Shown in pieces: positions 6,347 through 12,821 of a stretch of DNA of 12,821 bases. The notes beneath the pieces are model-generated. The model saw only the letters and a list, made by a program, of their open reading frames with translations. It had not been told where the DNA came from and did not search any database. Made by a program: the position numbers and the translations under genes. Source of the stretch: an uncultured Rivibacter sp. (GTDB lineage: Bacteria; Pseudomonadota; Gammaproteobacteria; Burkholderiales; Burkholderiaceae); the NCBI GenBank assembly GCA_946480925.1, contig CAMLLU010000108.1, positions 1 to 12,821 of the forward strand, given 5' to 3'. Each line of letters opens with the position of its first letter. Position 1 is the stretch's first letter.

Positions 6347-7066
6347 ATGAGCACCAGCCAAGCCGAAATCGCCCAGCGAGTGGTCGAGTCCATCCTCGCG
6401 CAGAAACTCTCACCGGGCGAAAGGCTGGGCGAGCAGGAGCTGGCCGATCTCTTCGGTGTGAGCCGTACGCTGGTGCGCGAGGCGCTCATGCAACTGCAGG
6501 CGCGCGGCTTCGTCGAGGTTCGTTCGCGCAAGGGCTGGTTCGTGGTGGAGCCTTCGCTCGACGAGGCGCGCGACGCCTTCGCCGCGCGCCGCATCATCGA
6601 ATCGGGCATGTTGCGCGACGCTGCCCAGAACGAAGAAGGCCGCCCGCTGCAGAACGTGGTGCGCAGGCTGCGCGCCCACATCGCGCAAGAAAAGCAGGCC
6701 ATCCGCAACGCGGACACCGCCACGCGCACCTTCCTGCTGGCCGACTTCCACGTGTGCCTGGCCGAATGCCTGGGCCACGGCCTGCTTTCCGACGTGATGC
6801 GCGACCTCACCGCTCGCACCACGCTGGTCGCATCGCTCTACCAGTCCACGCACGACGCGAGCCAGTCGTGTGCCGAACACGAAGAGATCGTCGAGGCGCT
6901 GGCCTCGGGCGACGTGGCGCTGGCCGAGCAGCGCATGCGGGCGCACATCGGCAGCGTCGAGAGTGCGCTGGGCCATTCGGTGAGCGGGGAGGCCGACTCG
7001 CGCGAGCGGCTACGGGCTTCGCTGGCGCCGGTGGTACCACTGGCCGCGGCCGGCCGGCGCAAGTGA
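6347..7066 (+). CDS. GntR-family transcriptional regulator, FCD (FadR) subfamily
   Basis: This 239-residue protein has an N-terminal winged helix-turn-helix (about 6-69) with the typical PGERLGEQELADLFGVSR region (23-40) and LVREAL (42-47). It has a C-terminal all-helical FCD ligand domain (about 75-210). His135, His178 and His200 stand where FCD proteins bind a metal that helps hold a carboxylate effector; the aspartate expected four residues before the first histidine is Leu131. The ATG at 6347 is chosen because it gives a normal N terminus. An upstream in-frame ATG at 6233 would add 38 unrelated residues inside dctA. No strong Shine-Dalgarno precedes it, and it starts 28 bp after dctA, so coupled translation is likely. 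It probably senses a dicarboxylate or related organic acid and controls dctA. Confidence 0.88.
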   Translation: MSTSQAEIAQRVVESILAQKLSPGERLGEQELADLFGVSRTLVREALMQLQARGFVEVRSRKGWFVVEPSLDEARDAFAARRIIESGMLRDAAQNEEGRPLQNVVRRLRAHIAQEKQAIRNADTATRTFLLADFHVCLAECLGHGLLSDVMRDLTARTTLVASLYQSTHDASQSCAEHEEIVEALASGDVALAEQRMRAHIGSVESALGHSVSGEADSRERLRASLAPVVPLAAAGRRK

Positions 7067-7071
7067 TCGGC

Positions 7072-8046
7072 TCACTCAGCCAGGATCGCAAACACCTCTG
7101 AACGCGCCACGGGGTCCTTCAGATAGGTTTCCAGCAACGGCGTCAGCCGCTTGACGATCGACCCGGAGTCGCGCACGGGTACGAACTGCGATCCTTGCTT
7201 GGCTGCCGCGGCGCGAGCCGTCTCCACGCGGGCGTTCCAGATTTCGCGCATGCGCTGCGCTGAGGCGCGGCCCGCTGCCTGCACGAGGGCCTGGTCCTGG
7301 GGTTTGAGCTGGTTCCATGCCTTGGCCGACATGACGAGCACCTCCGGTGCCACCGTGTGGTAGCTGAGGTAGACGTTCTTGGCCACCTTCATGTGCCCGG
7401 TCGACTCGTAGGCCGGCAAGTTGTTTTCGGCGCAGTCGATACGGCCGTCCTTCAAGGCGTCTCCCACTTCCTTGTAGGGCAGGACCACTGGTGTGGCCCC
7501 CAGCAGTTTCACCATTTCGATGGCTGAGGCCGATTGCTGTACCCGGATGCGTTCGCCGGCAAAGTCGCGAACCGTGTGGATCGGGCGGTTGGCGCAATAG
7601 AAGGAGCGCGCTCCGCCGTCATACCAGCCGAGCACCACGAACCCGGCAGCCTTCAGCTGGGTTTCGAACTGAGCACCGAGCTTGCCGTCCATCACCTTGA
7701 ACATGTGCCTGGCATCGCGGAACAGGAACGGCCGCGTCAGCACCGCAATGCTCGGCACGGCCTCGGCGAGCGGCGCGATGTTGAATTCGGCGAGGTCCAG
7801 CTCGCCGGCCTTCATCATCTGCACGGCCTTTGTCTGGTCTCCCAGCACGCCGTTCGAGTAGACCTTGACGTTGACCCTGTTCTCGGTGGACTGGCGAGCC
7901 GTGTCGGCAAAGTACTGGAGCGCCTCGGTCACCGGGTAGCCGTCAGGGTGGGTGTTCCACACGCGCAGCTCGGAGTCTGCGGCGAGGGCGGGAATGGATG
8001 AAAAGGCAAGAGAACTCAGAAGCAGCAGCAGGCGCAAAGGTCGCAT
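7072..8046 (-). CDS. TRAP transporter periplasmic substrate-binding protein, DctP family
   Basis: This 324-residue secreted protein has a Sec signal peptide (1-22: basic start, Leu-rich core, cleavage expected after ALA). The mature part matches DctP-type binding proteins of tripartite ATP-independent periplasmic transporters. It has NGVLGDQTKAVQMMKAGELDL (65-85) in the first lobe, the carboxylate-binding arginine region GERIRVQ (164-170, Arg168), then PYKEVGDALKDGRIDCAENN (190-209). The usual ligands are organic acids. The start is supported by AGGA four bases before the ATG. No DctQ or DctM gene is nearby, so its membrane partner is encoded elsewhere, or the protein serves as a ligand sensor. 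It converges on the GntR gene with only 5 bp between stop codons. The family is clear; the ligand is unknown. Confidence 0.88.
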   Translation of the reverse strand: MRPLRLLLLLSSLAFSSIPALAADSELRVWNTHPDGYPVTEALQYFADTARQSTENRVNVKVYSNGVLGDQTKAVQMMKAGELDLAEFNIAPLAEAVPSIAVLTRPFLFRDARHMFKVMDGKLGAQFETQLKAAGFVVLGWYDGGARSFYCANRPIHTVRDFAGERIRVQQSASAIEMVKLLGATPVVLPYKEVGDALKDGRIDCAENNLPAYESTGHMKVAKNVYLSYHTVAPEVLVMSAKAWNQLKPQDQALVQAAGRASAQRMREIWNARVETARAAAAKQGSQFVPVRDSGSIVKRLTPLLETYLKDPVARSEVFAILAE

Positions 8047-8256
8047 CGGATCCTGTCGAAAAAAAGCGGTTCATCGAAGCCCATTTCCTGCATGACCGTA
8101 CGCCGTCCATGAGCACTGCTCGAGCTTAGGGACCGTCGAACCGCGCGTCATGACGGAGCGCTGGCTGAGTTTGGATGAATGGCTAGCGATGCTAGGCGCC
8201 ATTGACCAGGCGCAAGGCGACTGCACTCAACGCAGTAGCAGGTCACGATGCATGGA
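8047..8256. promoter_or_regulatory. 210-bp gap between dctP-type and LysR genes, with small dyads
   Basis: This stretch lies upstream of the TRAP binding-protein gene and downstream of the LysR gene, both read leftward. It holds a perfect 10-bp palindrome CGTCATGACG (8146-8155), about 100 bp upstream of the dctP-type start, which could be an operator. CTAGC-GAT-GCTAG lies at 8183-8195, and ACTGC/GCAGT at 8220-8224/8232-8236, nearer the LysR stop. No convincing -35/-10 pair or T-tailed terminator is seen. Confidence 0.25.
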
Positions 8257-9165
8257 CTACAACGCCCTCTGCCACCAAGGCCCATCGAGGGCTTCCTTCA
8301 GGTAGTCGATGAAGGTCTTCACCTTGGCCGGCACCAGCTTGGGCGAGGGGAACACCGCATGCATCTCCTGCGAGGGCAGGGCGTAGTGCTCCAGCAGCGG
8401 CACGATGACGCCGTCGGCCACCGATTCGCGCGCCACGTACCACGGCAGCACCGCCAGGCCCATGCCGGCGCGGCAGGCGGCCAGCACGGCCGACAGGTTG
8501 TTCGAGCGCAGCGGCCCCTTCACCGAGACCGACAGCGCCTCGCCATCGGGCGAGGTGAACTGCCAGCGGTCGTCTCCCTGCACGCTGCTGTAGACGAGGC
8601 AGGCATGGCCGGCCAGGTCGTCGGGTGACGCGGGCGTGCCGGCCTGCCGCAGGTAGCCTGGCGCGGCGGCCAGCACCCACGGGTTCACGCCCAGGTAGCG
8701 CGCACCCAGCGTGGAGTCAGCCAGGCGGCCCATGCGTATGGCCAGGTCCACGCCCTGCTCGACGAGGTTGACGTAGCGGTCGTCGAAGCTCAGGTCGATG
8801 GCGATCTCGGGGTGCTCGCGCATGAAGCGCAGCGCCAGGGGCACCAGCACCCGCCGGCCGAAGGCCACCGAGGTGCTGATGCGCAGCTGTCCGCCGAGCT
8901 TCGCCTGCAGCAGCGCGGCGAGGTTGTCGGCCTCTTCGAGCTCGCGCTGGATGGTCTTGCACTTGTCGTAGTACACCGCGCCGGCCTCGGTGGGCGTGAC
9001 GCCGCGGGTGCTGCGGTGGAGCAGGCGGGTGCCCAGGCGCTCTTCGAGTGCAGCCACGTGCTTGGTGGCGGTGGGCTGGGTGATGCCGAGGTCGGCCGAG
9101 GCCTTGCTGAAGCTGCCGGTTTCCACCACGCGGATGAAAAGCTGGATGCCGGTGATCCTGTCCAT
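8257..9165 (-). CDS. LysR-family transcriptional regulator
   Basis: This 302-residue protein has a standard LysR layout. The N-terminal helix-turn-helix (about 4-62) reads FIRVVETGSFSKASADLGIT (10-29) followed by QPTATKHVAALEERLGTRLL (30-49). A linker helix follows, then a two-lobed effector-binding domain from about residue 92 that begins GQLRIST. The start at 9165 gives the normal LysR N terminus (MDRITGIQLF); upstream in-frame starts up to 9249 add an unrelated Arg/Ser-rich extension. The ribosome-binding site is weak. The gene reads away from the large 786-residue gene and from gcl. LysR regulators commonly control a divergent neighbour, and gcl is the more credible target, with the large gene as a later arrival. 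The ligand cannot be told from sequence. Confidence 0.92.
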   Translation of the reverse strand: MDRITGIQLFIRVVETGSFSKASADLGITQPTATKHVAALEERLGTRLLHRSTRGVTPTEAGAVYYDKCKTIQRELEEADNLAALLQAKLGGQLRISTSVAFGRRVLVPLALRFMREHPEIAIDLSFDDRYVNLVEQGVDLAIRMGRLADSTLGARYLGVNPWVLAAAPGYLRQAGTPASPDDLAGHACLVYSSVQGDDRWQFTSPDGEALSVSVKGPLRSNNLSAVLAACRAGMGLAVLPWYVARESVADGVIVPLLEHYALPSQEMHAVFPSPKLVPAKVKTFIDYLKEALDGPWWQRAL

Positions 9166-9354
9166 GACCGCCAATGTAGAGCGGGCACGACCTTGCATTG
9201 ATGCGCTCTGGCGCAGGTCTGCCTTGACCGACCTCGCGTCGGGTTGCATGCATGTCCGACTGCGCTTCCCGGCGATTTCCTTCGCGGGAGCATTCGTGCG
9301 CGGCGAGGGCCTGCCCGATCATCCGCGCCCCAGATCCTTACGTCGAGGAGTGTC

Positions 9355-11715
9355 ATGCGACCAGTTGGCGAGGGCAGTACGCATCGTTTCCCCGCTCCTT
9401 CCAGCAAGGCTTCGTCCAGCTCGTCCGGGCCGGCTTCCTTGCCGCAGCTGGCCAGCGCGGAATCCGCAGCCGCCGAGGTACCGTCGCCCCGCGCGATGCA
9501 GCACCGAGAAGAGGGCGCGCCGGGGCCACGTAACAGGCTGCCTGTCCTGGCGCTCGCGAAGGGCACGGACAGCGTAGGGCCCTCCGGCGCTGCAGGCGTG
9601 CAGGCAGCATCGGCGAGCCTGCCCACGTCCGCCATCCGGCCCGCCTCCGCGGTGGCCGGGGCGTCCTCCACGGGGCGGACGACCATCGACGCCCCGCTGG
9701 CGGCCGCGCTGCAATTGCGCCACGCCGACATCGGTGTCGTTCGAGGCTTGGCAGACGAGGTGGGCGCCCTCGAGGCTGCGCTCGCTGCGTTGAAGCAGCC
9801 GCCTGCGCAACCCGTGGCTGAAGCCGAGATGACGAAGGCCGATCGAGAAAAGGCGATCCGCCGCCTGCAGGCCAGCCTGGAGCGCACGCAGTCCCAGTGC
9901 GCCGAACTCGGCGTGCAATGCGAGCGCGCGCGGGAGGTGGTGGAAAGACTGGACGCTGTCCTTCAACAGAAGACGGCACTGCTGGAGCAACAGCACCGGG
10001 AACTCGAAGACAGTGGACGCTCCACCGCCGTTCCTGCACGGGCCGAGACAGCCTCGCGCGGGAGGCCGGCAGACGCGCGAGCGGAAGCGGCCGCGCGCGT
10101 CGACACGCTGACCCGGCAATTGAACGAAACGAGGGTGAGCCGCAAGAAGGCCGCGCAGGAGGCCGTGGCCGTCGCGGGACGCGACCGGCTGAGGGAGCTG
10201 GGAGCTGGAACGTTCACGAACTTGGTTGCCAACTCCATCGGAGCCCTGATGCCCGGAGGCGTCAGACCGGAGCTGATGGAGATCATCACGCAGTGGCTGC
10301 AGCCCGCTGCCCGCCGGTCGGAACGTTCCCGCGTGAACCTGGGGCAAACCGTCCAGTCGGCGCAGAACGCGGCATTCGAGCACCTCGCGCGAAGCGCCGC
10401 AGACCCAGACGGCAACGCCGCGGAAGCGCTGCAGGTCTTCCTGGCGATGACTGCGCGCCACGACTTGAAATGGCTGCACACGGCCATGGAGCAGAAGTTG
10501 GTGACCTACCTGGAGGGATGTCTCATCAGGGCCGATGGTGCCCACCAACTCAACAAGTCGCATGGCCAGGCCGAGGCTTCTTTCCAGGCCCTCGAACGGT
10601 CTCCGAGGGAGAAGATCGTCCAGGGCATGCTCGCCACGATCGAGGGCACGGTCGACAAACTCCGCAGCGGCGGACCCAACGCCCTGAAGCTCGACGGCCA
10701 GATACTGAACCCACGGCAGGTTTCGCGCGCGCTCAAGCAATGCGAGAGCCTGGCTGTTGCGTTCAAGGCCCACCGGCAAGACTTCCTGGTCACCTTGGAA
10801 AGAGTGGGGAACACATTCTTGAAGGTGCTGAAGGATGACGACGTCGAAAAGATGGGCCGTTTGGTCGCACCCAAACTGGATGCCTACTACAAGCAACGGA
10901 CCGCCGAATTGAGCGCCGAGCTCGGGCAGCAGCGGAAGGTCATGCAGCATGGGGCGCCGTCGGCGGCCGGCACGGTAGCGCCCGCCATCACCGCAGGCGC
11001 ATCCAGCGGAACCGATGCCGAGCACAGCGAGATCCGGATCAAGCGGCTGCAGGGCGACGTCCTGCGGTACACGGAGCAGCATCGTCGCGAGTTCGAGCAA
11101 TACACCGAGCTGAGCGCGCGTCACATCCGTGCCGGTGAGGAGGCCAACGCCCTTGCGAGGGAGATGCAAGTGCACCAGGACGCCTTGCAGGCACGGCAGC
11201 AGGAACGGCGCGATGCTCTCCGGCAACGCAGCTCGCAGGATGCCGAAGCAGGCCGGATCGAGCAGGAGCTGACCGCGCTATGGGAGCGTGCCCGGCACGA
11301 ACCCGCGCTCGCACGGCTCGTTTCGCCCGCTGCGCTCGACAGGGCCGATCGTGTGCACGTCGGCCAGTCGATCGAGCAGATGCGCTCCCGCATGGACAGC
11401 GTCATTCGCACAGGCACCTACAGCTCTCGATCCAGTTTGCTGCGTGTCGTCGCCGACGTGGCGAATCACGAACTCGGCAAGCGCGAGCCAGCCCTGCTGA
11501 CGCAAACGCGCGAAGACTTCGAGCGGATCATGGCCGACGACCCGGCCCGCAGCCGCGGGCTCTGCAACCACGGCCGCACCGTGGGCCATGGTGTGCGGCA
11601 GAGCGCGCGAGGGCTGGATGAAGCGCGCACCGGAACGACCCAGTACGACCTGGGGTGGGTCGCAGGCCAGGGCCCGCGCATCACGCACATCCACCCCTGG
11701 ATTTCGCCATATTGA
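9355..11715 (+). CDS. large coiled-coil protein of unknown function, effector-like N terminus
   Basis: I do not recognise this 786-residue protein. The start at 9355 is supported by GAGGAG at 9345-9350 with a 4-nt spacer; an in-frame ATG at 9244 would lack such a site. Residues 1-110 are Ser/Pro/Ala-rich and probably disordered, with no Sec signal and no membrane segment. Helical, heptad-like, Gln/Glu/Arg-rich stretches occupy about 125-272 and 556-650, separated by a predicted all-helical globular region (about 285-525) and an Ala/Gly/Ser linker (531-555). The last 60 residues are Gly/Arg/His-rich. A disordered Ser-rich N terminus on a long helical body recalls type III secretion effectors of plant-associated beta- and gammaproteobacteria. 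A cytoplasmic structural or polar protein is equally possible. No chaperone or secretion gene is adjacent. It sits between LysR and gcl and is read toward gcl, followed by two hairpins. Confidence 0.75.
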   Translation: MRPVGEGSTHRFPAPSSKASSSSSGPASLPQLASAESAAAEVPSPRAMQHREEGAPGPRNRLPVLALAKGTDSVGPSGAAGVQAASASLPTSAIRPASAVAGASSTGRTTIDAPLAAALQLRHADIGVVRGLADEVGALEAALAALKQPPAQPVAEAEMTKADREKAIRRLQASLERTQSQCAELGVQCERAREVVERLDAVLQQKTALLEQQHRELEDSGRSTAVPARAETASRGRPADARAEAAARVDTLTRQLNETRVSRKKAAQEAVAVAGRDRLRELGAGTFTNLVANSIGALMPGGVRPELMEIITQWLQPAARRSERSRVNLGQTVQSAQNAAFEHLARSAADPDGNAAEALQVFLAMTARHDLKWLHTAMEQKLVTYLEGCLIRADGAHQLNKSHGQAEASFQALERSPREKIVQGMLATIEGTVDKLRSGGPNALKLDGQILNPRQVSRALKQCESLAVAFKAHRQDFLVTLERVGNTFLKVLKDDDVEKMGRLVAPKLDAYYKQRTAELSAELGQQRKVMQHGAPSAAGTVAPAITAGASSGTDAEHSEIRIKRLQGDVLRYTEQHRREFEQYTELSARHIRAGEEANALAREMQVHQDALQARQQERRDALRQRSSQDAEAGRIEQELTALWERARHEPALARLVSPAALDRADRVHVGQSIEQMRSRMDSVIRTGTYSSRSSLLRVVADVANHELGKREPALLTQTREDFERIMADDPARSRGLCNHGRTVGHGVRQSARGLDEARTGTTQYDLGWVAGQGPRITHIHPWISPY

Positions 11716-11732
11716 TTTCGTCTCACTGAGGG

Positions 11733-11750
11733 CGGCCCCACTGAGGGCCG
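11733..11750. repeat. 6-bp hairpin just after the large gene, with a 10-bp direct repeat
   Basis: CGGCCC and GGGCCG pair around a CACTGA loop, 17 bp past the stop. The loop begins the second copy of a direct repeat, CACTGAGGGC, at 11724-11733 and 11739-11748. No T-run follows. It may work with the stronger hairpin downstream to end the transcript, or be the trace of a small duplication. Confidence 0.35.
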
Positions 11751-11761
11751 TGGGTGCAACG

Positions 11762-11785
11762 ACCGGCCGTGAAGAAGCGGCCGGT
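11762..11785 (+). terminator. probable transcription terminator after the large gene
   Basis: ACCGGCCG and CGGCCGGT form a perfect 8-bp GC-rich stem around the loop TGAAGAAG. A weak pyrimidine stretch (CCTTTC) follows about 8 bp later rather than a clean T-run, so termination would be modest or aided by Rho. It lies 46 bp after the stop at 11715 and 145 bp before the gcl start, which suits separation of the two units. Confidence 0.4.
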
Positions 11786-11836
11786 GGCCTGCCTTTCATG
11801 GCAGCTCACCGTCGAAAAGGGTGAAGAGCGCAAGCC

Positions 11837-11851
11837 ATTCCGGCGCGGAAT
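11837..11851 (+). promoter_or_regulatory. putative LysR-type operator upstream of gcl
   Basis: ATTCCG-GCG-CGGAAT is a perfect dyad with six-base arms. It contains the T-N11-A arrangement (T11838, A11850) typical of LysR regulator sites, and its near edge is 78 bp from the gcl start, an activator-like distance. The window's LysR protein is a natural candidate reader if gcl and LysR once faced each other directly. The dyad is seen; the assignment is inferred. Confidence 0.35.
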
Positions 11852-11929
11852 AGCAGAGATTCAGCGCCTGGGGTTCTCCCGACAAGCGTCGCTGCGGATC
11901 ATCGCCGCAACGATCCAAAGGAGAACCTC

Positions 11930-12821
<892 letters not shown>

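Noticed and set aside
4798..6822. 674-residue open frame on the minus strand
   Set aside because: It is antisense to dctA and the GntR gene, is extremely rich in His, Asp, Gln and Arg, and has no motifs. This is the usual GC-rich shadow of real genes on the other strand.
9281..9297. Two TTCG boxes (TTCGC-N7-TTCGT) upstream of the large gene, like a plant-inducible promoter box
   Set aside because: The canonical spacing is 15 bases, and no suitable -10 lies at the expected distance downstream. The match is too loose to use as support for an effector.
9319..11226. 635-residue open frame on the minus strand
   Set aside because: It is antisense to the large coiled-coil gene, which has a good ribosome-binding site and helical composition; the reverse frame lacks both.

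Overview
The chromosomal genes here are GC-rich (72% in a hand-counted 60-base line of dctA, 5161-5220). They include a DctA carrier, an FCD/GntR regulator, a TRAP-type dicarboxylate-binding protein, a LysR regulator and a glyoxylate carboligase. This suggests a metabolically versatile betaproteobacterium, most likely Burkholderiales (Comamonadaceae-like). That placement is inferred from gene content and codon bias, not from a marker gene.

Left part (1-4982): an accessory, defence-type block of lower GC (57% at 1981-2040, 53% at 3781-3840). The first bases may hold the start of a leftward gene. About 760 bp without a convincing gene follows. Next come two overlapping genes: an OLD-family ATPase with a TOPRIM nuclease domain (795-2411) and a compact UvrD-like helicase (2396-3427). 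The pair has the layout of a class 2 OLD / Gabija-type anti-phage system, but the helicase is much shorter than canonical GajB. A convergent gene (3552-4382) encodes a HEPN-type protein with an R-x4-H motif, a candidate RNase toxin or companion defence gene. About 600 bp of mosaic non-coding sequence leads into dctA.

Middle part (4984-8046): a C4-dicarboxylate uptake neighbourhood. dctA is followed 28 bp later by a GntR/FCD regulator. A FadR-like palindrome lies over a possible -10 element upstream of dctA. Convergent to the regulator is an orphan periplasmic TRAP substrate-binding protein without its membrane subunits.

Right part (8257-12821): a leftward LysR regulator, a large rightward coiled-coil protein of unknown function (786 residues, Ser/Pro-rich N terminus, effector-like), two hairpins after its stop, and the 5' half of gcl running off the right edge. 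LysR and gcl look like a divergent regulator-target pair with the large gene inserted between them.

The points most worth following are the compact OLD-helicase pair with its HEPN neighbour, and the unrecognised 786-residue protein.
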